Positions 1 to 11,039 of a DNA stretch of 64,000 nucleotides are shown piece by piece; the first letter of the stretch is position 1; every line of letters begins with the position of its first letter. The notes below the pieces were generated by a model. That model was not told where the DNA came from. It did no database searches and was given only the letters and a program-made list of their open reading frames with translations. Origin of the DNA: Ochotona curzoniae (taxonomy: Eukaryota > Chordata > Mammalia > Lagomorpha > Ochotonidae); contig NW_024467120.1 in assembly GCF_017591425.1 (NCBI RefSeq), positions 7,750,001 through 7,814,000 of the forward strand. The letters run 5' to 3'. The position numbers and the translations under genes are program-made.

Positions 1-350
1 CTCAAAGAACCCATTACTAAGATGACACTGCCATAAATTAGAGGACTTGATCAAAAAACAAAACCCATCCATCTGCTGTTTACAGGAAACACATCTCACT
101 AACAAAGATAAGAGGAAACTGAAAGTGATAGGATGGAAAAAGATATTCCAAGCTAATGGTAAGGAAGATTGTGCGGGGGTAGCTATTCTTACATCAAATG
201 ATAGACACTGATGTGAAAAACATTAAGAGATGAAGGATACCACATGATCAAAGGACTCATTCAGCAAGAAAAGATCACCATAATATATATTCACCGAATG
301 CCAAGGCATCCAAGCGATGTGAAGCAAACATTAACGGATTTAAAGGGAGA

Positions 351-392
351 AATAGATTCCAATCAATAGATTCCAATCAATAGATTCCAATC
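351..392 (+). repeat. 14-bp tandem triplication inside L1 ORF2
   Basis: The unit AATAGATTCCAATC occurs three times head to tail (351-364, 365-378, 379-392). Two extra 14-bp units shift the reading frame, so this is local slippage in a dead copy rather than a feature of the L1 family. Confidence 0.9.
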
Positions 393-791
393 CAATACAA
401 TCATAGTGGGTGACCTTAATATCCCATTAACATCAATGGACAGATGAAAAAAAAACTCAAACATAACTCACCCAAACTCCAGAGCAAATGGACTTAGTCG
501 ATATCTATAGAACCTTTCACCCTACAAATAAACACTTTTTTCATCAGTGCATGGAGCCTTCTCCAGAACTGAACAGATTATGGGCCACAAAATAAGCCTC
601 AATTTTTAAAAAAAAGAAAAATCAAACTTATGCCGTGTATATTCTCAGGCCATCATGGAGTGAAATTAGAGACCAAGAAGTCAAAAAACACCTAAGAAGA
701 TTTGCAAACGTGTGGAGACTGAATAATATGTAACTAAATGAGTAATGGGTTAGGGAGAAAATCAACGGGGAAAATAAAGAATTTGCCTGAG

Positions 792-1124
792 GGGCCTGGT
801 GCGATAGCGCAGTGGTTAAAGTCCTTGCCTTGTATGCCCCAGGATCCCATATGGGTGCTAATTCTATCCCGGCAGCCCCACTTCCCATCCAGCTCCCTGC
901 TTGTGGCCTGGGAAACCAGCCAAGAATGGACCAAAGCTTTGAGACCCTGTACCTGCATAGGAGACCCAGAAGGGCTCCTGGCTCCTGGCTCCGGATTTGC
1001 TCAGCTCCAGCTGTTGCAGCCACTTGGAGAGTGAACCATCAGAAGGAAGCTCTTCTCTGTCTCTCCTCCTCTCTGTATATCTGCCTTTCCAATAAAAAAG
1101 TAAGTAATTCTTTTAAAAATAAAA
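792..1124 (+). mobile_element. CSINE insertion in L1
   Basis: Forward SINE with a tRNA-like head, the CCCACTTCCCATCCAGCT body and a CTTTCCAATAAAAA tail. It is flanked by a short target-site duplication, ATTTGCCTGAG at 781-791 and ATTTTGCCTGAG at 1124-1135, which differ by one T. The L1 reading resumes immediately after it, so the insertion postdates the L1. Confidence 0.95.
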
Positions 1125-2063
1125 TTTTGCCTGAGACAAATGAAGGCATCAACATAACATATCAGAACTTATGGGACATAACCAAGGCAGTGTTAAGAGG
1201 AAAGTTCATCTCAATGCTTACGTTAAAAGCTAGAAAAGCATCCAGTAAATCAGCTAACCTTCTAGTTCAAAGAACTAGAAAAACAGCAAAGCAATCCCAA
1301 GATTACTAGGAAAAAAGAAATCAAATAAGGGAGGAAATAAACCAAATAGAGACCAAGAAAACTATACATAAGATCAATGAATCAAAGAGCTAATACTCTA
1401 AGAAACACTCACCACTAGCCCAACAAATCAAAAAGAGGGAGCAGATACGCATCAATAGCATCAGAGATGAGAAAGGAAGCATAACAGATACCTCAGACAT
1501 ACAGAGGATTGTTAGGAACTACTACAAGCAACTATGTGAACAAACAAGACCTAGAAGAGATGGATAGATTTTTGGACACATACACTCCAAAATGGAATCA
1601 AGAAGCAATTAACAATCTAAATAGACCTATAACATGCACTGAGATTCAATCAGTAATTAAAGCCCTCCCAACCAAGAAAAGTCCTGGACCAGATGCCTTC
1701 ACTGCTGAATTCTACCAAACGTTTCAAGAGGAACTTATGACAATGCCCCCACAAGCTTTTCCAAAAATAGAAAGAGGCAATTCTTCCAAACTCTTTATGA
1801 AGCCAATATCACCTTAGTACCAAAGCCAGATAGAGAAAACAGAAAGAGAACTACAGACCAATATCCTTGATCAACATGGCTGCAAAGATCCTCAACAAAA
1901 TACAAGCCAACAGGACCCAACAGTACATCAGGCGATCATTCACCCAGAACAGGTGGGATTCATCCCAGACATGCAGCGATGGTTCAACATCCACAAGTCA
2001 GTGTGATATTGCACATCAACAAGATGAATAAAAACATATGATCATCAACAGATGCAGAGAAAG

Positions 2064-2400
2064 TTTTTTTATTTTTGTAAAGATTTATTTTTATTATTTT
2101 TTTTTATTGGAAAGGCAGATATACAGAGAGAAGACAGAGAGGAAGATCTTCCGTCCAATGATTCACTCCCCAAATGAGCGCAATGGCCGATGCTATGCCG
2201 ATCCGAAGCCAGGAGCCTCTTCCAGGTCTCCCACGCGGGTGCAGGGTCCCAAGGCTTTGGGCTGTCCTCAACTGCTTTCCCGGGCCACATGCAGGGAGCT
2301 GGAAGGGAAGCGGGGCTGCCAGGGATAGAACTGGCGCCCATATGGGATCCCGGGCGTGCAAGGCGAGGACCTTAACCACTTGCGCCACCGCGCTGGGCCC
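2064..2400 (-). mobile_element. Young CSINE, reverse, in L1 ORF2
   Basis: Reverse-strand SINE whose 5' end lies at 2400 and whose A-rich tail appears as a T-run near 2064-2110. Its sequence is very close to the youngest copy at 31729-32057, including the GCAATGGCCGATGCTATGCC region when read on the plus strand. GAGAAAG occurs at 2057-2063 and again at 2401-2407, followed by TTT/GTTT, as expected for a target-site duplication. It splits the ORF2 motif that reads DAEKAFDKI when the SINE is removed. Confidence 0.95.
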
Positions 2401-4625
2401 GAGAAAGGTTTTGATAAAAATCAAACACCACTTCATGCTGAAAACCCTAAGTAAGGTAGGCATAGAAGGAACATTCTATGACACAGCCAAAACAATTTAG
2501 AATGATGCTGGCACTAGGTTTTTCATAAACAGGGAAAGATTGGAAGCCTTCCCACTAAAATGTGGAACTAGACAGATGTCCATTGTCACCACTACTCCTC
2601 AAATACAGTATTGAAAGTCCTTGTCAGAGCTATTAGGAAAGAAAAAAGGAATCAAAGGAATCCAAATTGGAAATGAGGAACTAAAATTATCTATTTGCAG
2701 ATGACAGGATTTTCTACATAGGAGAACCAAAAAGCTCAGTCAAGAGACTAGTGGAAGTCATAAGAGACTTGGTAGAGTACCAGGATACAAAATAATGCAC
2801 ACAAGTCGATGGAACTAGAGTACACAAATAATTCAATTGATGAGAAAGAAATTATAAATTTCAATTGCAAATTGAAATTCTTTAAAATAAAAAATTTCAA
2901 ATACTTAGGGATTAAGCTAAATATGTGGAAGACCTCTATGACAAAAACTACAAAACATTTCAAAAGGAAATAGAAGACCTTGAAAAATGGAGAAACTTAC
3001 CATGTTCCTGGATTGGCAGGACCATCATCATTAAAATGACCATATTACCAAAATATGCAGATTCAACACAATCCCAATCAAAATCCAAACATCCTTCTTA
3101 TCAGAAATAGAAAAGATGATACAAAAGTTCATCTGGAACCACAGAAAACCACAAAGAGCTAAAACTATCCTGAAAAATAGAAATCAAGTTGGAGGAATTA
3201 AAATTCCAGACCAAGACATACTACAGAGCAGTGATTATCAAAACAGCCTGGTACTGGTACAGAAACAGAGAAGATGATCAATGGAACAGAATAGAAACAC
3301 CAGAAGGGAGCCCACACATGTATAGCCAACTCATCTTTGACAAGACTGAAAACAATACAGGCAAAAATCCTGGTCTATTCAACAAATGCTGTTGGGACAA
3401 CTGGATGCAGAATGAAGAAGAACCACACTTGTCACATAAAAAAAAATTAGCTCTAAATGGATCAAGGACCTAAATATACACCCAGAAACCATCAAACTAT
3501 TAAAGGAAAACATAGGAAGCACACTTCAAGATACAGGAACAGGGAAAGATTTCTTAATCAAAATGAACAAATGGAACTACAAACTTAAAAGCTTCTGTAC
3601 AGCAAAGGAAGCAAAGTGAAGAAGTGATAGGGGACTAATGACCAGGATTTACAAACAGCTTCAGAAACCCAGGAACAGCAGAAAAACAAAACACACACAC
3701 ACCCTATAACAAAATGGGCAAAGGAAATGAACAGACTTTTTTTTTTTTCAAAAGAACAGATCCAAATGGCTAACAGACATATTAAAAGATGCTCAGGCTC
3801 CATAATCAGAGACACACAAATGAAAACCACCTTGAGGTACCACCTAACTCCAGTGAGATTGGTCTACATTTAGACCAGCGTGGATGTTTGGAGAATGGTA
3901 CCCTCCTTCACTGCTAATGGGAGTGCAGGCTAGTACACCAATATGGAAATCAGTATGGAGAGAGCTTAAAGAATCACAAATAAACCTGCCATATGACCAG
4001 CTATCCCACTCCTACAAATATACTCAAAAGAAATTAAAACTACATATGAGAAAGGGATCTGTAATTCTATACTTACAGCATTACAATCTACAATATCAAA
4101 GACATGGAAACAACCCAGATGCCCATCCAAAGAGGAGTGGCTAAAGAAACTGGTACATCTACTCCATGGAATATTATTCAGCTATTAAAAAGAACAAAAT
4201 TATACCATTTGCAACTAGATGGTCCCAACTAGAGACCATTATGCTCAGTGAAAAATCAATCACAAAGAGAAATACCATATGCTCTGTTTAATAAGGAAAC
4301 CATCATGCAAATTGCAATGTAGAGTGGTGGAGTAATGGAGAAGTGAAGACCCAATGCAACACGCATCTTTGCTTCCAAACAAAGCATGGACTCCCAACAA
4401 AAGTGTTGGATATATCTAAACAAAGGGTTGATGGACTATCTGATGTTGTCTGTGCCAGCAAGGTTGGGACACACTTACATAGCAAACTGACTAAATTTTA
4501 ACTCCTTATGGAGACTTGTGACATTATAGAAGAATCAATCGGGGGTGGAAAAGGAGGGAGAGGAATCCCAGACTATACAAAATTGCATGATGAATTTCAA
4601 AAATTAAAATTAGATTTTGAAAAAG

Positions 4626-4935
4626 AAAAGCCACAAAGAAAAAAAGCAGCAGGAAGAAAAACAAATTTATAATGCCATGAAGTTAAACACCCTGTCACTG
4701 GGTATGACAGTCTATTACAGTTACTACACATTGCCTAAAATGGAAAGTCAAAAAAACAGGAAGTAAAACAAACTTATAAAATCATGAAGTTAAGTAACAT
4801 GCTATTGAATGACTAATGCATCACTGAAAAGAAAATCAAGAATTTTCTTGAAGAAAATTATGCTACTGTAGGATGTATGAGTCAGAAATTTAACAAGAAA
4901 AAAACTTAATGAAACAAAAACATCAAAATAAATGA
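4626..4935. repeat. AT-rich interval with an imperfect direct repeat
   Basis: After the L1 A-rich end comes AT-rich DNA with two related stretches about 110 bp apart: GGAAGAAAAACAAATTTATA near 4650 and GGAAGTAAAACAAACTTATA near 4760. Both are followed by ATGAAGTTAA. No coding potential is visible. It may be the tail of another old L1, but I cannot place it in a family. Confidence 0.5.
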
Positions 4936-6139
4936 TAGGAGTTCCTTCTGATTTTTGTTGGCGATATCTTCTGTAGGCAACAGATGGTTTGTGTTTTTAA
5001 TCCAGTCCACTGATCTATGACATCTGATTGATGATTTAATCCACTTACATTCAAGGTTAATATGAATAGGTGGTAATTTGGTCTGTCATTTTAGCAATAG
5101 GCTGTTCATTTAGTCTTCTGTTATTTTGTTGAGATGTTCTTCACATTTGAGATCTGGCCTCTTGTGTTAGACTTCCACTACAATCTCTAGCCCCAGCTTC
5201 TGGCTCACCACTCTCCACTTCCTGTGATGTTATGCTGGGGCTGCACCATTGTCTATACAACATTTCTCCCATTTCTGGTTCCCAGGATTAGGGAGACACC
5301 AGGTACCCTAAATATCTAGGTTGTTGGCAGTGCTGATCTTACCAGAACCTGTTGGCTGTAGGTGTGATGACCACATAGACCTATTTTGACCTGTGCAATG
5401 TCAAAGTTGGTATTAATTTCAGTGTCAGACCAGTGCAATACACTGAGCTCAGCGATTTCACTCTCAGCTCAGGGCATACACAGCTCACTGTTCTCCTTGC
5501 AGTCTCAAAGCTTTTGCCATAGTGTACAAAATGGTGCTTGATGTGTCACTATAGATTTCTTGGTCTGCTAGCTGTTAGGTCTGAGGGCTACCCAGATCTA
5601 TCTTGGGTGGAACCTGTAGGATGCCACGTCATTGCAATTCAGTGAGCCAGAAATGAGTTTGCTTCCAGTGTAGTGCATGTGCAATCCTATACCATAGCCT
5701 TTGCCTCCCTAAACAAAATGGTACCCCATTTGGCTCTAATAGGGGCCCGGGCTATAACAGCACCATGTTCCTACACTGCCTGTTTGGGATCTGCTGCTCC
5801 ATTTCTGCTCTTAGTCAAATCAAACCAGCAGGATGGGCAGTTCTTTTTCTGGGTTTACCTCCTAAATTCCTGGTGGATGCCCCTTTCCACCTGGTTGCTG
5901 GGAGAGTTCTGGCCACCAGTGGAGCTCAGATTGCCATTCTCTGAATACCACTTAGGTATCTGGTCACTCACTGCAATACCATCATCTTTGCTGCTTCCTC
6001 ATTTCCGTCAGTCTCTAGGTTCCCCTCTGCCATCAGCCCGTCCTCTCCCATTTCCTGGATTGCGCTCTCTTTGCTTTGCCCTAACCATTCTCCATCTGTT
6101 TAAAAGTGTCCTTACCCTATTTCACCATCTTAATTCTCC
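4936..6139 (-). mobile_element. Reverse L1 copy: 5'UTR joined to ORF2 start, ORF1 missing
   Basis: Read on the minus strand from 6139, this begins with an L1 5'UTR that aligns by eye with the 5'UTR of the half-L1 at 45893 onward. Shared landmarks are GGAGAAT, GGTAAGGACA, AAACAGATGGAG, GGTTCCACCCAAGATAG and the CCCTAATCCTGGGA block. Similarity stops near 5165. About 75 bp later ORF2 starts at an ATG complementary to 5087-5089 and runs about 150 bp to the ICCLQ-like region. The end of the 5'UTR and all of ORF1 are absent. The copy ends near 4936 without a poly-A tail. Confidence 0.82.
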
Positions 6140-6188
6140 GCCAACTGGTTATTTAAAACCCTGTCAGCTGATAAGCAAGGGAAATTTT

Positions 6189-6207
6189 TGTGTGTGTGTG
6201 TGTGTGT
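6189..6207. repeat. (TG)n microsatellite
   Basis: A run of TG dinucleotides abuts the 5' edge of the reverse L1, followed by a second short run (about 6211-6218). Confidence 0.95.
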
Positions 6208-6219
6208 ACAAGTGTGTGT

Positions 6220-6589
6220 ACAGACATATATGTAAGAAATATCTATTAAACTAACCACAAATTCACATTAATATTTCCAGTTCTATGCAATTCCAAATTA
6301 CATATTGTTATATCTATATACACAAGATTTTAGCCTCCAACTGGTGTTCATCTGTAAGTCTGCACTTTAGCAATGAGAAACTTGGCTCCCACTGTCTGCT
6401 GTGTGTTCACTAAATGGTTATCCATTTGTACTGGAGTTAAACAATACAAATTGCTAACCTGTACCCCTGTACGAAGCAATCTAACCAGTTTGAGTAGTTA
6501 TTTCATCCAATTTCTTTAAAAATAAAATAAAGCATTTGTGGTCAGCATCTTATTCTGAAACCATCAATGAAGTTATTTCATTGAGATAT
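6220..6589. other. No recognisable feature
   Basis: AT-rich sequence without an open frame of note. I see no repeat family that I can name here. Confidence 0.5.
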
Positions 6590-7305
6590 TCACATCCTCA
6601 CCTTAGGAATGATTAAGATTTGTACACATTTTATGTTTACTCAGTTTTGACAGATACTAAATGTCTTTATTTTTACCATTTTAATAGCATCTGGTTTTTT
6701 TAATGCCTTGGGAAATATTGATACTTTACCTCCTCAACCCTCTCACTCACCTACTGGGTCCTGGAAATCTGTTCTCTATAGTTTTGTCTTTCCTGGAATG
6801 TGCTATTCTTGAAACATAATACGCAACCTTTTCACGTTAACTTTTAAAATCAGCACTATGCATTTAAAATTCATCCATGTCCTTTTGCCTCCTGATAGCT
6901 CATTTCTTTGTCACTGAATGATATTCAACTGCATGGCTATACCAAACCCATTAGTTCATTCTCCTATTAAGAGCATTATGTTTTTGTTTTCAGGCTTTGT
7001 AACTGTATATAAAACTGATAAACATGTGTGAAAGCATTTGTATGCATTTACGCTTTCAACTAATTTGAGTCTATAGCAAGGGACACAATTGCTGGGTTAT
7101 ACTGAAAAAAAAAATGTTTAGTGTCTTGAGAAACAGCCAAACCATCTTCTAAAATGGCTGTATTTGTTGAAACACAAAATGATAAATGTGACTGCTGTTC
7201 TATATCCCCATCAGCAGTTTCTTAGTTTTTTAGATTCTAGCCATTACAGTAGCTGTAAACTGGCATCTCATTGTTGTTTTAATGCATTTTCTTTTCAAGA
7301 GAAAT
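6590..7305 (-). mobile_element. Old L1 (L1M-type) 3' region, reverse
   Basis: The plus strand carries the characteristic antisense text of mammalian-wide L1 3' ends. It includes CATCCATGTCCTTTTGCC near 6870, a TGATATTCAACTGCATGGCTAT stretch (target of the usual TATTCCATTGTATGG), AATTGCTGGGTTATA near 7090, AAACAGCCAAACCATCTTCTA near 7130 and CCCCATCAGCAGTTTC near 7210. It is heavily diverged and predates the lagomorph SINEs. Confidence 0.85.
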
Positions 7306-8320
7306 AATACACAAGCATTTCCTGGTTTATAGAGCACACATTGACATATGAGCTCTGTAAATGGAATCCATGATAGCGACCCTCTGCTTAGCCACTCCCC
7401 ATCCCCTCACATCCCACGCGGGGGGTTCACTTAGCTGAGGAATGCTCATTCCAGTAGTTTAGGAAATGGAATACAGTTAATATAAAAATGCCTGACAACA
7501 TCTTATTAGCCAAGTATCAAAGATCCCCAGTGACTCCTTCAGCTTGGCTAGACAGCAATTTGCATTTTAAAGATCTTACATTGTGACAATAAACAAATCA
7601 CAAAGAGATACTGGGAAATGTGGGACCATTCTGTGGACAGCCAGGGTTCTCTCAGCCCCATAGCAACCTTCTCCAGAGGCTGTACCCTTTGAACAGTGAA
7701 GGGCAAAACATCCTATCCTCTGCCATTGAGTGAAAGACATGAAAGTCACCCAAAACAAGGAAGCATTCGGAAGACAAAGTCCCCCAACGATGTCAACACG
7801 TACATTTCCTAACAGGGGGAGCGTAGGAGAAGTTCAGGCAGCAAGCCACCCCGTAGCTGATGTCACTGACTACTCCTCCTTCCCTGGGTGCCACACAGGC
7901 ACTTCTGCCAGCTGAAAGTGCGTCAGCTGCGTGCCCTGTAGACAGTGTTTTACTTACATTCAATTTAAATCTATGTCGTAAATGTAGTAAGTTTCAAAAA
8001 GAGGAGATGGTCATGATTTCAGTGAAAACTAAGTTGAGTGACTTACAAAGATAGGACTCGGGATGCTGCACAAAACAGCAAGCAAGTCATCTGAAAGCAC
8101 AGCTGTGCCTGTCTGCAAGGATCCTGCATCCAGATTCTCACACATGATCACTTTCTCAGGCCATCCTAAACAGACACTAAGAATTGAAGAGCATCATTTG
8201 CGGATGTGATTTGTTCAAGAAAGACTTGGTTGCAAGAAGTAGATCCGTACTCACAGGAAGGACTCTGGGGTAACAGAAAGATTTTCAACTGAGTAGAGGT
8301 TTATACATTTTAAAGTCATT
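7306..8320. other. Unique-looking DNA, no feature found
   Basis: Mixed-composition sequence with only short chance open frames on both strands. No splice-site pair, repeat family or RNA structure stands out. Confidence 0.5.
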
Positions 8321-8639
8321 GCTTTTTAAAGATTTTATTTGAAAGGCAAAGCTACAGAGGGAGGGGAGGAGAGAGCGGAAGAACATCTTCCATCCACTAC
8401 TTTACCACTCAAATGGCCACAATAGCTGGGGCCAGGCTAGGCTCAAGCCAGGCCCAAGCCAGGAGCTTCTTCCAGGTCTCTCCCAGAAGTACAGTGGCCC
8501 AAGCTTTGGGCTATCCTCTGCTGTTGCCTTTCCAGATGCATTAGCTAGGAACTGGATCAGCTGGGACTAGAATTGGCACCCATACAGGATGCTGGTGCTG
8601 TAGGCGGTGGCTTAACCTGTTATGCCTCAACACCAGACC
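8321..8639 (-). mobile_element. Older CSINE, reverse
   Basis: It starts on the plus strand with the antisense tail TTTTTAAAGATTTTATTTGA and ends with the antisense tRNA-like head (AACCTGTTATGCCTCAACACCAG). AAGTCAT lies on both sides (8313-8319 and 8643-8649), a probable eroded target-site duplication. It contains a small duplicated AGGCTCAAGCCAGGCCCAAGCCAGG stretch near 8437-8462. It is more diverged than the copy at 2064-2400. Confidence 0.88.
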
Positions 8640-8649
8640 ATGAAGTCAT

Positions 8650-9369
8650 CTTTAAAAACTCAACTACAGCCATCTATTTCAATGAACCAGCTGACTCGAC
8701 CAAGCAGAAGAAAGAGCATTGCTATTATACTGTCCCTGTAGATAAGCCAAAAGTAAATGCTTGCCATCCCTTGTTCTGCTTCAACCATGCTTTAAGTTGC
8801 CTATGGCTTCACTATTCAACAGAATGACTTAACCATGGTTTTTACTGGGGCCTGCCAAAACATCAATTTCCTAAGCCTGGGGAACAGCTGAGCTTGCTTT
8901 CCAGAAGGTCACTTTTCCCCTCATTTGTGAAGGGACACATTCCAATAGCCTTGGTGGATGCTGGAACCTGTAGGTAGTACCACATCCTATATTTTCATTA
9001 TCTGATATATATGTACACATCTATACACATATACATAAGATTTAACTGGTAAGTTAGACTAAACTAAATAGCCAACATCTCTACTCACAGGCTTTGGGGC
9101 TATTAAGTAAAATAAGGATTATTTGAATTCGAGTAGTATGGTAGCTCTAGAGGAGATCTGATGACTGTGACAGCTACCAAGTTACTAATGGGTAGGGAAG
9201 ATACACAGTATGGACATGCTGGTTAAAGGGATGACTCACATCCCAAGCAAGCTAGAGCAAGATCTTGTCATGCCACTCAGAATTGTGTGCAGTTTAAAGC
9301 TCGTAAGTAGTTTACTTCTGGAATGTTTTAGTTGATATTCTTAAACTCTATGCTAAATACCTTCCCCAG
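8650..9369. other. Unique-looking DNA, no feature found
   Basis: No coding signal. A short ATATATGTACACATCTATACACATATACATA stretch near 9005-9040 is a decayed simple repeat. Nothing else is recognisable. Confidence 0.5.
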
Positions 9370-9603
9370 ACTTAAGACACTGGTTGGGATGCTTGTGTTG
9401 CATAGCTAAGTGTTGGGGTTTGAGACCCAGTTCCATTCTGATTCCAGTTTCCTGCTCGTGAATTAACTGGGAGGCAGCCGGGCATGGCTCAAGCAGATGA
9501 CTCCCTGCCACTCACACTGAAGAAATGGCTGGAATTCTCACCTCCTGAGTGTATGGGGAATAAAGCAATGCCTGGGAGTTCCCCTCCTCTCCTTTCAAAT
9601 CAA
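9370..9603 (+). mobile_element. Old, shortened CSINE-like element
   Basis: The body order of the C repeat survives in diverged form: a tRNA-like head (GCTTGTGTTGCATAGCTAAG), then TTTCCTGCTCGTGAATTA, ATGGCTCAAG, CCCTGCCACTCACA and a tail ending CTTTCAAATCAAAT. It is clearly shorter than the young copies and probably an early subfamily. Confidence 0.7.
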
Positions 9604-10184
9604 ATGGGTTGACAAGAATGAGGACTTCCAGGCCACTCACTGTGGGTACTGAAACCACAGAGGAGAGGCTTCCTGTGTCCTACAGTATGCCATAGTCCTA
9701 GTGTCATTTTCATTTTTGCATGTAAGGGGGTAGAAAATGAGTCAGAAAGTACTGGAATGGTTCTGTTGAAGTCCGCTAATTATCACTCTTATTATATATT
9801 CAAATAGGTGAGGGATTATTACATTCATATAGGTGGGTATCAAATAGCTTGTTTTGAACATTGCTGCATAGTCGATCTCTATTTTTCACCAGCAACTATG
9901 AATGTTCAGCAGTTCAGTATAAATGTTCAGTGGGAAGCTTTAGAACAGAGACAGGCAGAAGAGTGAACATGCTTGCTTTGTTGCATAGTGATTATTTGCA
10001 GTATCTAAAAAAAAAACAAAACCCCACATTCATTACTTGAAGTATTCTCTCGCAACAGCCCGTTTTCTGAACTGGTAAGTCATTGTCCCATGCAAAATTA
10101 TTCAAAATTTTACATAACACACTCTGATCTCTTAAGTCATCATCTATGAATGAGTGTGATAATCGAGTTTAAGTAGCTTCAGGG
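9604..10184. other. Unique-looking DNA, no feature found
   Basis: AT-rich sequence with a poly-A run near 10009. No coding or repeat signature beyond that. Confidence 0.5.
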
Positions 10185-10465
10185 ATGGGCATTTGGCACG
10201 TGGGTTTAATACACCTGCTTAGCACTTGCATTCCATCTCGGAGTATGCAGGATTAGGTCCAGCTCAACTTCAGGTTACAGCTTCCTGCAAATGTGCACCC
10301 TTGCAGGCAGAAGATAGTTCAGTCCCTGGGTTCCAGCCAGCCAAGTAGAGACACAGTCCGAGTTTCAGACTTTTGGCTTTAGCTTGGTTGCCCAGCTGCT
10401 AGAGGTATTTGGGGGAATCTCTCTGACTCCGTTTCTTGCTTTTCAAATAAAAAGTTTTAAAGCCA
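10185..10465 (+). mobile_element. Old CSINE, forward
   Basis: A diverged forward copy with the head GATGGGCATTTGGCACGTGG, the middle AGCTTCCTGC and the end TTGCTTTTCAAATAAAAAG. It lies back to back with the reverse SINE at 10473-10794. Confidence 0.8.
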
Positions 10466-10472
10466 AAATGGA

Positions 10473-10794
10473 ATATTTTTTAAGTGATATTTCTTCATTT
10501 TTATATAAAAGGCAGATTTTACAGAGAAGAGATTGAGAAGCCTTTTCATCCACTGGTTCACTCCCCAAATGGCTGTAGGTGGGCAGAGAAGAGCTGATCT
10601 GAAGCTAGGAGCTAGGAGCCTCTAGTGGGTCTCCCACATGGGTGCAAAGTCCCAAGGCTTTGGTCTCTGCTGCTTTTCCCAGGTCATAAACAGAGTTGGA
10701 TCAAAAGTGGAGCAGCTGGGACATAAACCGGTGCCCTCAGGGAATTGGAACCACAGGGTGGAGGATTAGCCTACAACACCACTGTGCCAGCCCC
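10473..10794 (-). mobile_element. CSINE, reverse, with target-site duplication
   Basis: Reverse copy ending at GGCCCCAG-type head (plus strand CCACTGTGCCAGCCCC). It is flanked by AAAATGGAATATTTTT (10457-10472) and AAATAGAATATCTTTG (10795-10810), which match apart from two transitions and the ends. This gives a clean insertion site immediately after the forward SINE tail. Confidence 0.92.
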
Positions 10795-10810
10795 AAATAG
10801 AATATCTTTG

Positions 10811-11039
10811 CGGAATAACTTTCAATTTCCTAATGGAAATTTGTTTTAAATTGCTTGATTTACTTTTCTAGGTACAACATTTTGGCAAACTAAATTTCTT
10901 TAAATCAGTATTTGTATTCTACAGTTATCAAAAACATTGACATTTGCCACTCCGTGTGCAACTAAACAGGACAACAACCTATAGGTTGTTTAATCCATTT
11001 AAAATCAATGTTCCCGCCTATTTAAAAAAAGATTTGAGT
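10811..11039. other. No recognisable feature
   Basis: Short AT-rich stretch between a SINE and a GC-rich block. No ORF or repeat is recognised. Confidence 0.5.

Larger units (their letters stand above)
1..4310 (+). pseudogene. L1 ORF2 (endonuclease-reverse transcriptase), decayed
   Basis: In a live L1 this protein nicks target DNA and reverse-transcribes L1 RNA there. The endonuclease motif QETHLT reads at 83-100 and the reading continues open to a stop near 210. Later blocks show typical ORF2 text: the segment with KSPGPDAF around 1680-1700, DAEK just before and the continuation after the SINE at 2064-2400, and the reverse transcriptase catalytic FADD at 2694-2705. The C-terminal part reads WKSVWRELK near 3950 and NNPDAHPKRSG near 4110-4140. 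Frame changes and stops break every block, and two SINEs are inserted. The end near 4310 is set by similarity to the usual ORF2 C terminus. Confidence 0.9.
1..4625 (+). mobile_element. LINE-1 (lagomorph type), ORF2 plus 3'UTR; 5' part outside window
   Basis: A forward-strand LINE-1 enters the window already inside the ORF2 endonuclease region and runs through reverse transcriptase and the C-terminal region into a 3'UTR (about 4311-4625) that ends A-rich. Two SINEs interrupt it (792-1124 and 2064-2400), and removing them restores continuous L1 sequence. The 3'UTR is recognisably related to that of the half-L1 at 45893-48139: both share the stretch beginning with a CATCT-TGCTTCCA motif and a late G-rich run. 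This is the best-preserved L1 in the window, yet it is broken by many stops and frameshifts, so it cannot move by itself. Confidence 0.93.

Noticed and set aside
351..392. Short regular repeats considered as a CRISPR array
   Set aside because: Units are directly adjacent without spacers and lie inside an L1 in a mammalian genome.
5673..6254. 193-codon forward open frame
   Set aside because: It lies wholly on the antisense strand of an L1 5'UTR that aligns with another 5'UTR in this window; L1 5'UTRs are GC-rich and often open by chance.
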